In this document: one piece after another, positions 1 to 7,567 of the stretch
Layout: the number at the start of each line of letters is the position of its first letter
Position numbering within the stretch: the first letter of the stretch is position 1
Source: an uncultured Rickettsiales bacterium
GTDB taxonomy: Bacteria; Pseudomonadota; Alphaproteobacteria; UBA8366
DNA length: 10,131 nucleotides
Direction: 5' to 3'
Assembly (NCBI GenBank): GCA_913046825.1
Contig: CAJWTF010000139.1
Span: 1 to 10,131, forward strand
Notes under the pieces: model-generated
The model's input: only the letters and a program-made list of their open reading frames with translations
What the model was told of the DNA's origin: nothing
The model's database searches: none
Program-made: the position numbers and the translations under genes

Positions 1-180
1 ATTCTGAAAATGCTATGTGATCACATTGCAACACCGGAATTTCATTGCCGTTTTCGCTGGCGTGAGAAGTCGGTCGCGTTTTGGGACAATCGCTCCGCGC
101 AACATCGCACTGTCTGGGACTATTTTCCGCAAGTCCGCCATGGCTACCGGGTGACGATCGCGGGCGATAAGCCGTTTTAG
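1..180 (+). CDS. TauD/TfdA-family Fe(II)/2-oxoglutarate dioxygenase, 3' end only
   Basis: This is the last 59 codons of a gene that starts left of the window. Frame 1 is open from base 1 to a TAG at 178-180. It encodes the C-terminal hallmark of the TauD family: AFWDNRSAQH, whose final His is the third iron ligand, then RHGYRVTIAGDKPF with the two arginines that match 2-oxoglutarate-binding R266 and taurine-binding R270 of E. coli TauD. By eye, 46 of its 59 residues match the C-terminus of the next gene (210-1040), so the two are close paralogues. It lies 29 bases upstream of that gene on the same strand and is probably the preceding operon member. The family is certain; the substrate cannot be told from this fragment. 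Confidence 0.93.
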   Translation: MLKMLCDHIATPEFHCRFRWREKSVAFWDNRSAQHRTVWDYFPQVRHGYRVTIAGDKPF

Positions 181-194
181 AAAGCGGGAATGCT

Positions 195-203
195 GAGGAG
201 GGG
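195..203 (+). promoter_or_regulatory. Strong Shine-Dalgarno for the GTG-started dioxygenase
   Basis: GAGGAGGGG lies six bases before a GTG at 210. It supports GTG as the true start even though no ATG is available there. The translation beginning at this GTG aligns with the expected TauD N-terminus. Confidence 0.75.
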
Positions 204-209
204 CAGAAC

Positions 210-1040
210 GTGAGCTATCCAACGATTGACGTTAAACCGCTCAGCCCCGTGATCGGTGCCGAAATCAGCGGTGTCGATCTTTCGCAGCCTCTCGGTAATC
301 AAACATTTCAGGAAATCCATGACGCATTGATGGAACACTTGGTCGTCTTTTTCCGCGACCAAGAGCTGACACTGGATCAACATAAAGCTTTCGGACGTCA
401 CTTCGGCGAATTACATGTCCATCCGGCGGCGCCGGGCCCGGAAGGACACCCCGAAGTGATCAACGTGCATGCGGATGCGGTTTCTAAATGGGTGGTCGGA
501 GAGACCTGGCATAGTGATGTTACCTGCGATGACGAGCCGCCCATGGGCAGCATTCTGCAGATCCACGAGGTCCCGGATGTGGGTGGCGATACAATGTTCG
601 CCAATATGTATCGTGCCTATGAAGCGCTGTCGGAACCTGTCCGAAAGATGTTAGACGGGCTGAATGCTGTGCATGATTCTGAGCACACGCTGAGCGTCCG
701 TTATGGAGATCAAGGACGCTTCCGCGACCCTGATGCGCGATACCCCTCGGCGGTACACCCGGTGGTGCGCACTCATCCGGTGACGGGGAGGAAAGCGCTA
801 TATGTGAACACTTCCTACACCACTGCCATTGAAGGGCTTTCGAAACGGGAAAGCGATGCGGTGTTGGAGATGTTGCTCCTGCACATTGCGACCCCGGAGT
901 TCCAATGCCGTTTTCGGTGGCGACCGAAGTCGATTGCGTTTTGGGACAATCGTGCCGCGCAACATAGAGCGCTGTGGGATTACTATCCCCAGACGCGTTC
1001 CGGATATCGGGTAACCATTGCGGGCGACAAGCCGTTCTAA
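210..1040 (+). CDS. TauD/TfdA-family Fe(II)/2-oxoglutarate-dependent dioxygenase, short subtype
   Basis: This is a 276-residue cytoplasmic non-heme iron oxygenase, close to the usual TauD length. The family couples decarboxylation of 2-oxoglutarate to succinate with hydroxylation of a substrate, often leading to C-S or C-O bond cleavage. The facial triad is H101-x-D103 (in TWHSDV) and H252 (in AAQH). T128 in GGDT and R263 match the 2-oxoglutarate binders, and R267 matches the sulfonate-binding Arg of E. coli TauD. H71 of HVHP is also kept. In contrast, positions equivalent to taurine-pocket residues Y73, N95, S158, F159 and F206 are A74, G97, T160, L161 and Y203, so taurine is an unlikely substrate. 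The start is a GTG with a strong ribosome site. It belongs to the same subtype as the upstream partial gene and lacks the roughly 27-residue N-terminal extension of the two later paralogues. The flavoprotein gene begins three bases after its stop. Confidence 0.95.
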   Translation: MSYPTIDVKPLSPVIGAEISGVDLSQPLGNQTFQEIHDALMEHLVVFFRDQELTLDQHKAFGRHFGELHVHPAAPGPEGHPEVINVHADAVSKWVVGETWHSDVTCDDEPPMGSILQIHEVPDVGGDTMFANMYRAYEALSEPVRKMLDGLNAVHDSEHTLSVRYGDQGRFRDPDARYPSAVHPVVRTHPVTGRKALYVNTSYTTAIEGLSKRESDAVLEMLLLHIATPEFQCRFRWRPKSIAFWDNRAAQHRALWDYYPQTRSGYRVTIAGDKPF

Positions 1041-1043
1041 CAG

Positions 1044-2585
1044 ATGAGTGAGAATATGATGCTAAGCCGAACCGTTGAGCAGTTCGACGAGACTTTCGAT
1101 GTGATTGTGGTGGGATACGGTTTCGGCGGCGCCGTCGCCGCGATCAATGCGCATGATTCTGGGGCCGAGGTTCTATTAGCCGAGAAGATGCCAAACCCTG
1201 GTGGCATCTCTATTTGTTCGGGTGGTGGCCTCCGTCTCCCACATGATCGGGACGCGACCTTCGAGTATCTGAAAGCCACAAATGATGGGACGACGCCGGA
1301 CAATATTCTGGAAGCGTTCGTCGACGAGATGGTTCATATCGATGGCTACGTAGAGGAATTGGCCGAGGTGAATGGAGCCCGCGTCACGCGAACGGAACGA
1401 CCCGGCAGTTATGCTTTTCCGGGTTTCGACAAGATGTATTTCTTGCAGATCGAAGAAATTCCCGGATTTGATCCGAAACGCGACTATGCGTATGCGAATG
1501 CGTTGAGCGGTGGACCGTTCATGTTCAAGGTACTGCAGGACAACATCGCCAAACGCGGAATTGAGACGCGTCTCGGGGTCGCGGCGCAGCGCCTGATCAC
1601 GGACAAGGACGGCGCGGTCGCCGGCATCTGGCTGGACGATGGTAACGGCCCGCGCGCCGTGGGTGCGCGCAAGGGCGTCATCCTGGCCTGTGGTGGGTTT
1701 GAGCACGCGCCGGAGATGCAACGCCAATACTGGCAGATCAATCCGGTCTACTCCGCCGCGTTTGTCGGCAATACCGGGGACGGTATCCGCATGACGACGG
1801 ACCTCGGAGCGGACCTCTGGCATATGTGGCATTTCCACGGGACCTATGGGTTCCGGCATCCGGACTTGCCCTTCGCGATCCGCACCAAGCGACTGCCGGA
1901 TTGGGTGCCGGACGAGCGAGAGGCTGAAGCGCCAATGAGTTGGATTTTGGTCGGCGACAACGGGCGGCGCTTCATGAATGAGTATGATCCTTATATGCAG
2001 GATACCGGGCATCGCGGCATGGACCGGGTCGATCCCACCCGAATGGGGCAGCCTTTCGTGCCGTGCTACATGGTCCTCGATGATGAGGGCAGGGCGCTCT
2101 ACCCGTTGGGTCAAACCATGTTCAATGACGGAGCCTATGAGAATTACGAATGGAGCCGGGACAATCTAAAGGAAGTGCAGAACGGGTTGTTGCGCAAAGC
2201 CGATTCTATTGAAGAGCTCGCCGAGATGATTGGTTGTCCGGTGGATGAATTATCGGCAACCGTTGAGACATGGAATGAGAGCTGCGAGAAGGGCGTCGAC
2301 GAATTTGGCCGTCCGCCTAAAAGCATGGTAGCTGTTCGAAAGCCGCCGTTCTATCTGGCGGAAATTTGGCCGGTAGTTTCGAATACTCAGGGCGGCCCTG
2401 TCCATGACGAAAAGCGCCGAGTGGTGAATGCCTATGGCGAGCCCATTCCACGGCTCTATACGGCAGGTGAGCTTGGCGGCATCTGGGGCAGCCTCTATCT
2501 TTCTGGAGGGAACCTGACGGAATGTTTCGTCAGCGGACGCATCGCCGGGCGCACCGTCGCGGCGGAAGACAGCAGGCCGGGATAG
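1044..2585 (+). CDS. FAD_binding_2 flavoprotein oxidoreductase (fumarate reductase / 3-ketosteroid dehydrogenase superfamily)
   Basis: This 513-residue flavoprotein probably adds or removes hydride at a C-C bond of a catabolic intermediate. The N-terminal Rossmann fold shows DVIVVGYGFGGA (GxGxxG at residues 24-29), with E47 as the expected ribose-binding acid and then NPGG. The C-terminal FAD motif is LYTAGELGG followed by LSGGN (about 471-490). DNGRRFMNE and TQGGPVHD are typical of the superfamily. Where fumarate reductases carry HGANRLGGN, with a substrate-binding arginine, this protein reads WGSLYLSGGN, so it should not be called a fumarate reductase. No signal peptide, heme motif or membrane segment is seen, so it appears cytoplasmic. 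ATG at 1044 lies three bases after the preceding stop, suggesting translational coupling. In-frame ATGs at 1056 and 1059 are possible alternatives. The physiological electron partner is unknown. Confidence 0.9.
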   Translation: MSENMMLSRTVEQFDETFDVIVVGYGFGGAVAAINAHDSGAEVLLAEKMPNPGGISICSGGGLRLPHDRDATFEYLKATNDGTTPDNILEAFVDEMVHIDGYVEELAEVNGARVTRTERPGSYAFPGFDKMYFLQIEEIPGFDPKRDYAYANALSGGPFMFKVLQDNIAKRGIETRLGVAAQRLITDKDGAVAGIWLDDGNGPRAVGARKGVILACGGFEHAPEMQRQYWQINPVYSAAFVGNTGDGIRMTTDLGADLWHMWHFHGTYGFRHPDLPFAIRTKRLPDWVPDEREAEAPMSWILVGDNGRRFMNEYDPYMQDTGHRGMDRVDPTRMGQPFVPCYMVLDDEGRALYPLGQTMFNDGAYENYEWSRDNLKEVQNGLLRKADSIEELAEMIGCPVDELSATVETWNESCEKGVDEFGRPPKSMVAVRKPPFYLAEIWPVVSNTQGGPVHDEKRRVVNAYGEPIPRLYTAGELGGIWGSLYLSGGNLTECFVSGRIAGRTVAAEDSRPG

Positions 2586-2589
2586 AACC

Positions 2590-3510
2590 ATGACGGAACA
2601 GCCGAAACAGAAAGTCTATAAAGGCCGCGCGGGCCGAGCGCGCAATTTGTCCAATTCGCGCGCTCAAGGCGTATACGAGACCATTAAGGTCAAGCCCGCG
2701 ACAGCAGTCATTGGAGGTATCGTCTCCGGTGTGGATATCACGCAGCCGGTCTCCGACGCGCAGATTGACGATTTGAGCCACGCCTTGGCGGATCACAACG
2801 TCTTGTTCTTTCGAGATCAACCGGAGTTGACGCCGGATCAGCAAATTGATTTTGCCAACAAGTTCGGAGAATTGCATGTCCATCCCGCTGCCCCGCATGC
2901 GGAAGGACATCCGGAATTATTTATCATTCACACGCACAAGAAATCGCAAGTGAATAACGGCGGTGGATGGCACACGGACGTTTCCTGCGACGAAACTCCG
3001 CCGCTCGGCACCATGTTGCAATTGCATGTAGTGCCCGAAGTCGGCGGCGATACTTTGTTCGCCAATATGTACGCGGCTTTCGACGCCTTGTCGGATTCGA
3101 TGAAGAATTTCTTGCGCACCTGCACCGCGATGCATGAGTCGGAGCATATCTATCGCGGCCGCTATTCCGACCGCGGTGTGGACGATGCGGATAAGGTCTA
3201 TCCCAGCGCCGAGCATCCGATTGTTCGCACGCATCCAGTCTCCGGGCGGGAAGCCCTCTATGTTAACCGAGCTTTCACCACGAAGATCGTTGATCTAGAG
3301 AATGCTGAGAGTGATGCCCTTCTCAAGTTTCTCTTCGCACATTTGGAACAAGCTCAATTCCAGGTACGGTTCCAATGGGAGGAAAACTCCATCGCATTTT
3401 GGGACAATCGGTGCACCCAACATTTGGCGCTTTGGGATTATTGGCCGGAAGAGCGTAAGGGCCACCGGGTCACCATTAAGGGCGAGCGTCCCTTCCACCG
3501 GATGAATTGA
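2590..3510 (+). CDS. TauD/TfdA-family Fe(II)/2-oxoglutarate-dependent dioxygenase, long subtype (copy A)
   Basis: This 306-residue dioxygenase starts four bases after the flavoprotein stop, with only a weak ribosome site. The iron ligands are H128-x-D130 (GWHTDV) and H278 (CTQH). T155, R289 and R293 match the 2-oxoglutarate- and anion-binding residues of E. coli TauD, and H98 matches its H70. Taurine-pocket positions Y73, N95, S158 and F159 correspond to A101, G124, I187 and Y188, while F206 is kept as F229. An N-terminal extension of about 27 residues with the pattern LSN-x-R and YETI is shared with the next gene but absent from the 210-1040 paralogue. Over the last 59 residues before its PF, 44 match the next gene by eye, against about 60 percent between subtypes. 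It is probably cytoplasmic; the substrate is unknown. Confidence 0.95.
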   Translation: MTEQPKQKVYKGRAGRARNLSNSRAQGVYETIKVKPATAVIGGIVSGVDITQPVSDAQIDDLSHALADHNVLFFRDQPELTPDQQIDFANKFGELHVHPAAPHAEGHPELFIIHTHKKSQVNNGGGWHTDVSCDETPPLGTMLQLHVVPEVGGDTLFANMYAAFDALSDSMKNFLRTCTAMHESEHIYRGRYSDRGVDDADKVYPSAEHPIVRTHPVSGREALYVNRAFTTKIVDLENAESDALLKFLFAHLEQAQFQVRFQWEENSIAFWDNRCTQHLALWDYWPEERKGHRVTIKGERPFHRMN

Positions 3511-3520
3511 GGAGAGGCCG

Positions 3521-4432
3521 ATGTCTGATCGACCGTTACACGAAGGAAAGCTGGACCGCGCACAAGCGCTCTCCAATGTGCGCCAAGAAGCCTCATACGA
3601 GACAATTTCCGTAACATCAATAACGCCGGTGATTGGCGTTGAAATTGAAGGCGTCGATCTGACCGAAGAGATACCGGAGGCGCAGATTGCCGATTTGACG
3701 CATGCGCTCGCGAACCACAATGTATTGTTCTTTCGCGATCAACCGGAATTGACGCCGGAGCAGCAGATTGCCTTTGCACGCCGGTTTGGCAAACTTCACA
3801 TCCATCCGGCGGCGCCCGGTGGCGCCGAACATCCAGAGCTGTTCGTCATTCACACGCACGGCGAATCCTTCGTGAATAACGGCGCCGATTGGCACACGGA
3901 CGTTTCTTGTGACGAGGAACCGCCGCTAGGGACTATGTTGCAAATTCACCGTACGCCCGGCTGTGGTGGCGATACATTATTCGCCAATATGTACGCGGCG
4001 TATGACGCTTTGTCCGATAAGATGAAGGGCTTTCTCGAGGGTAAGACGGCGGTCCATGATTCCGAACGCGCCTTTCGTGGCCGCTATGCGGATAAGGGGG
4101 TCGACGATAAGGACGCGGTTTTCCCGACCAATGAGCACCCGATCGTGCGCACCCATCCGGTCTCAGGCCGACAAGCGTTGTATGTAAACGAGACCTTCAC
4201 CAGCCGCATTCGCGGTATGACGGAAGAAGAAAGTGACGCGCTGTTGGGGTTTCTATTCCAGCATATGGCGCGGCCGGAATTCCAGGTCCGGTTTCACTGG
4301 GAGCCAAACTCGATAGCATTTTGGGATAACCGTTCGACGCAGCATTTGGCGATGTGGGATTACTGGCCGAATGAACGGTATGGCCATCGCGTCACGGTAA
4401 AGGGAGACCGTCCGTTCTATCGGGCGAACTAA
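3521..4432 (+). CDS. TauD/TfdA-family Fe(II)/2-oxoglutarate-dependent dioxygenase, long subtype (copy B)
   Basis: This 303-residue paralogue follows ten bases after copy A and has a clear GGAGAGG ribosome site at 3511-3517. The triad is H125-x-D127 (DWHTDV) and H275 (STQH). T152, R286 and R290 match the 2-oxoglutarate and anion contacts of TauD, and H95 matches H70. Pocket positions Y73, N95 and S158 are A98, G121 and A184, while F159 and F206 are kept as F185 and F226. Of the three full copies it is therefore the nearest to TauD in the pocket, but it still lacks the Tyr and Asn. The ending GDRPFYRAN resembles the E. coli TauD ending GDKPFYRAG. It shares the N-terminal extension with copy A and most likely arose by tandem duplication. 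The acyl-CoA synthetase starts six bases downstream. Confidence 0.95.
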   Translation: MSDRPLHEGKLDRAQALSNVRQEASYETISVTSITPVIGVEIEGVDLTEEIPEAQIADLTHALANHNVLFFRDQPELTPEQQIAFARRFGKLHIHPAAPGGAEHPELFVIHTHGESFVNNGADWHTDVSCDEEPPLGTMLQIHRTPGCGGDTLFANMYAAYDALSDKMKGFLEGKTAVHDSERAFRGRYADKGVDDKDAVFPTNEHPIVRTHPVSGRQALYVNETFTSRIRGMTEEESDALLGFLFQHMARPEFQVRFHWEPNSIAFWDNRSTQHLAMWDYWPNERYGHRVTVKGDRPFYRAN

Positions 4433-4438
4433 TCAAAC

Positions 4439-5965
4439 ATGTATCCAGGAAAATACGCGGCTGAGACGCCGGAGAAACCGGCTGCCGTTAACGCCGTGAC
4501 CGGAGAGGTGCTGACCTATCGGCGCTTAAACGAAGACTCGATCCGCTTGGCACGGTATCTGCGCTCTGTCGGGTTGAAGCGCGGTGACGCGCTCGCGATC
4601 AATTTGGAGAACCGCCTCGAATTTTTTGTGGCGACCTGGGCAGCACTACGCAGTGGTCTCTATCTGGTGACGGTGAACCAGTTTCTGCCGTCCCATGATG
4701 TCGCCTATATCGTCGCCGATTGCGGCGCGAAGGCTCTGATCACGTCGGAGCGTTTGTCGAAAGTAGCCGGTGAATTACTGCCACTGATCGAGCAATGCCC
4801 GCACCGCTTGATTATCGGCGGCGAGCTTGCCGGTTGGGAGTCCTATGAGGCGGCTATAGAAGGGCAATCCATCGAACCCCTCGACGATGAACGCCAAGGC
4901 GAGCATATGCCCTATAGCTCCGGGACGACGGGGAAGCCGAAAGGTATCCGGCGCGAGTTGGGCGAACGCCATATCTCTGAAGGGCCAGAGTTCTTGGAGT
5001 CATTCCTATCCTACGGTTTCGATCAAGACGCGATCTATTTGTCTCCGGCGCCGCTCTACCACGCAGCACCCTTCGCCTTTACCAACCGGACCCATGTCTT
5101 GGGTGGAACCGTGATCATGATGCCGCGATTTGATGCGGAAGAATCTCTGCGCCTGATCGAACAGTACAAGGTGACCCATAGCCAGTGGGTACCGACCATG
5201 TTCATTCGCATGTTGAAGCTTGAAGAAGATAAACGTGCGGCCCACGACCTCTCGACCCATAAAGTGGCAATTCATGCAGCGGCACCCTGCCCGATTGAGG
5301 TGAAACGCCAGATGATCGAATGGTGGGGGCCAATCCTGCAGGAATATTATGCGGCCTCTGAACGAAACGGCTCCACTCGGATTAACAGTGAAGAGTGGCT
5401 GCGAAAGCCGGGCTCCGTCGGTAAGGCGGTGATGGGCACGATTCATGTCTGCGATGATGACGGTAAGGTACTAGGGGTGGGTGAAGATGGCGTCATCTAT
5501 TTCGAGCGCGAGAGTGTCGTCTTTACCTATCACAACGATCCGGAGCGCACGCGAGAGGCGCAACACCCGCATCATCCGAACTGGTCGACCATGGGCGACG
5601 TCGGCCATTTGGACGAGGTTGGCTATCTTTACCTCACCGACCGCAAGACGTTCATGATCATATCGGGCGGCGTGAATATTTACCCGCAAATGATCGAGGA
5701 TGCCTTGTGCTTGCACCCAATGGTCCACGACGTGGCGGTGATCGGCGTGCCGAACCCGGATTTCGGCGAAGAAGTGAAAGCCATCGTGCAGACCGCAGAG
5801 GGTGTGACCCATGATGAAGAAGTGCGCACTGAGTTGATGGATTTCGCGCGCGAACGTCTCGCTTCCTACATGATCCCGCGGTCCATCGATTTCCGCGATG
5901 AACTGCCAAGACTGCCGACTGGCAAGCTTTACAAGAAGCAACTGAGAGCGGAATTTTGGCCATAG
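4439..5965 (+). CDS. AMP-forming acyl-CoA synthetase / acid-CoA ligase (ANL superfamily)
   Basis: This 508-residue adenylating enzyme activates a carboxylic acid as an acyl-AMP and transfers it to CoA. The phosphate-binding loop is YSSGTTGKPKG (residues 159-169). The adenine/Mg motif is YYAASE (303-308), where many relatives have T before the Glu. The ATP ribose-binding Asp is D387 in TMGDVGHLD, and the domain hinge is TDRK (400-403). ISGGVNIYP and PTGK, with catalytic K496, complete the C-terminal domain. The length is normal for the CaiC/FadD-like group, and the N-terminal MYPG is typical of one clade, which supports the ATG at 4439 despite no clear ribosome site. It lies six bases after the last dioxygenase, so coupled translation is likely. 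The acid substrate cannot be read from sequence; a product of the upstream oxygenases or of the facing amidase is a reasonable inference. Confidence 0.94.
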   Translation: MYPGKYAAETPEKPAAVNAVTGEVLTYRRLNEDSIRLARYLRSVGLKRGDALAINLENRLEFFVATWAALRSGLYLVTVNQFLPSHDVAYIVADCGAKALITSERLSKVAGELLPLIEQCPHRLIIGGELAGWESYEAAIEGQSIEPLDDERQGEHMPYSSGTTGKPKGIRRELGERHISEGPEFLESFLSYGFDQDAIYLSPAPLYHAAPFAFTNRTHVLGGTVIMMPRFDAEESLRLIEQYKVTHSQWVPTMFIRMLKLEEDKRAAHDLSTHKVAIHAAAPCPIEVKRQMIEWWGPILQEYYAASERNGSTRINSEEWLRKPGSVGKAVMGTIHVCDDDGKVLGVGEDGVIYFERESVVFTYHNDPERTREAQHPHHPNWSTMGDVGHLDEVGYLYLTDRKTFMIISGGVNIYPQMIEDALCLHPMVHDVAVIGVPNPDFGEEVKAIVQTAEGVTHDEEVRTELMDFARERLASYMIPRSIDFRDELPRLPTGKLYKKQLRAEFWP

Positions 5966-6018
5966 TCATCTAAGTCATCTTTCCCGAGCGCGCGAATGAC
6001 AACGAGTCCTAAAACTTT

Positions 6019-6022
6019 GGAG
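6019..6022 (+). promoter_or_regulatory. Ribosome site favouring the internal ATG of the carboxyltransferase
   Basis: GGAG lies six bases before the ATG at 6029, whereas the in-frame ATG at 5996 has no convincing purine-rich site. The family N-terminus (a short lead into KIKQLEERR) also fits the 6029 start. Confidence 0.55.
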
Positions 6023-6028
6023 TCTCCG

Positions 6029-7567
6029 ATGCCCCACGACGATAAGATAAAGCAACTCGAAGAACGCCGCGCCTTTGCGCTCGCCATGGGGGGGGAGAGA
6101 CGGCTTGAGAAGCACCGCGCCAACGGTAACCTCGATGCGCGGGCGCGGTTGGCGTATCTCTTCGACGATGGGGAGTTGGTCGAGAGTGGGATGCATGCGC
6201 GCTCGGTCCGACCCGAGATGCGGGATCGTACGCCGGCGGACGGCAAGGTCTCCGGGTTTGGCAAGGTCGACGGACGTTGGGTTGCTGCGATGTCGAACGA
6301 CTTTACGGTTCTGGGCGCCTCCAGCGCGTTGATCAACGGTAAGAAGATGCGTCATTTGAAGCATGTCGCGAATACGCAGGGCATGCCGGTGATTTGGATG
6401 GGAGAGTCGACCGGTGCCCGGATGCCGGATCGGATGGGCGCGTCGGGCCGGGCAATTCTCGGCTCCGACCCCGTCGAATACCGTCGTCTGCGCGAGACAC
6501 CCTGGATCTCGGTGCAGCTAGGCGACAGTTACGGCTCGCTCACTTGGTACGGCTGCATGTCGGATTTCGTGGTGATGAAAAAGGGTGCCGCCATGGCGGT
6601 CGCTTCGCCGCGCGTGACGTCGCTGGCCATCAATCAACCGATCGACAAGGAAGATCTCGGCGGTTGGCGTATGCACACGCGGGTCAGTGGTCTCGTCGAC
6701 TACGCGACTGATACGGACGAGGAAGCTATCGAGCTGGTAAAGAAGTTCCTTTCCTATCTGCCGAGCCATTCGAATGAAGCGCCGCCGGTCCATGACGTGC
6801 CCGAAGGATCAGGCGACGAGATGGAGAGTATCCTCAATCTGGTGCCGGAGGAACGTCAGAAGGTCTACGATGTGCGCAAGGTGATCTCCGCCATCGCAGA
6901 CAAGGATAGCCTGTTCGAGTTGAAGCCGAATTACGGGAAAACTGCCACCACCGCGTTCGTGCGGATAGATGGCTGCAGCGTCGGTGTCATTGCCAATAAC
7001 CCAATGTTTAAGGGCGGGGCCATCGACCCGGATGGATGCAACAAGGTCACCAGCTTCATGGTGCTGTGCGACAGTTTCAATATCCCGTTAGTCTTTCTGG
7101 TGGATGTGCCGGGCTTTTTGATCGGTGTCGACGGCGAGCGGATCGGCGCGCCGGGGCGAATTATGAATTGGATGAATGCGTTGCAGCTTGTCACCGTGCC
7201 GAAGTTCTCGATCATTCTTCGTAAGAGCTACGGACAGGCATATTTGAACATGGGGGGTGGGCGAAACACCGACGAAGTGGCGCTTTGGCCGTCGGCGGAT
7301 TTGGGTTTTATGGATCCACGTGTCGGCGTGAGTGTCGTCTATGACATTAAGCGCGAAGACGATCCGGAAGAATTCGACCGACGTGTTGAGGAACTGGACC
7401 GGGATTCCGAGCCCTGGGAATTGGCCGAGCTTTACGAAGCCCAAGAGGTCATCGATCCGCGCGAAACTCGGCGTTATCTCATCGATATTCTGGAAATCTA
7501 TCGTGGCCGCATGAGTGGCGGTGTTGGCCAGCGACTTCTGTCGAGCTGGCCGACCAGTTTTGTTTAA
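6029..7567 (+). CDS. Acyl-CoA carboxyltransferase beta subunit (PccB/MmdA-like)
   Basis: From the ATG at 6029 this is 512 residues, the usual size of propionyl-CoA carboxylase beta-type proteins; starting at 5996 would add 11. The family moves a carboxyl group between biotin on a partner subunit and an acyl-CoA. KIKQLEERR and ARARLAYLFDDG mark the N-terminus. The two crotonase-fold halves show ESTGAR (126-131) with GASGRAI (137-143), then LGGWRMH, and in the second half FLVDVPGF, LRKSYGQAY (398-406) and WPSAD (420-424). The segment MGGGRNTDEVALWPSAD differs from the usual PCCB pattern around SSKHL-x-GD, hinting at an unusual acyl-CoA. No biotin carboxylase or biotin carrier gene is visible, so the partner lies outside the window or is shared. 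It ends the operon. A decarboxylase-type role is less likely but not excluded. Confidence 0.9.
   Translation: MPHDDKIKQLEERRAFALAMGGERRLEKHRANGNLDARARLAYLFDDGELVESGMHARSVRPEMRDRTPADGKVSGFGKVDGRWVAAMSNDFTVLGASSALINGKKMRHLKHVANTQGMPVIWMGESTGARMPDRMGASGRAILGSDPVEYRRLRETPWISVQLGDSYGSLTWYGCMSDFVVMKKGAAMAVASPRVTSLAINQPIDKEDLGGWRMHTRVSGLVDYATDTDEEAIELVKKFLSYLPSHSNEAPPVHDVPEGSGDEMESILNLVPEERQKVYDVRKVISAIADKDSLFELKPNYGKTATTAFVRIDGCSVGVIANNPMFKGGAIDPDGCNKVTSFMVLCDSFNIPLVFLVDVPGFLIGVDGERIGAPGRIMNWMNALQLVTVPKFSIILRKSYGQAYLNMGGGRNTDEVALWPSADLGFMDPRVGVSVVYDIKREDDPEEFDRRVEELDRDSEPWELAELYEAQEVIDPRETRRYLIDILEIYRGRMSGGVGQRLLSSWPTSFV

Noticed and set aside
1176..2114. 312-residue leftward open frame within the flavoprotein gene
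   Set aside because: It is antisense to a clearly conserved flavoprotein and shows no recognisable motif; it is a by-product of codon bias.
210..4432. Assigning tauD (taurine dioxygenase) to these genes
   Set aside because: The equivalents of Y73 and N95 are replaced in all full copies, and no taurine transporter or sulfur-starvation gene is in the window.
5965..5980. Tandem GTCATCT repeat (nine-base period) after the ligase stop
   Set aside because: Two short copies only; too small to distinguish from chance and with no palindromic or regulatory character.
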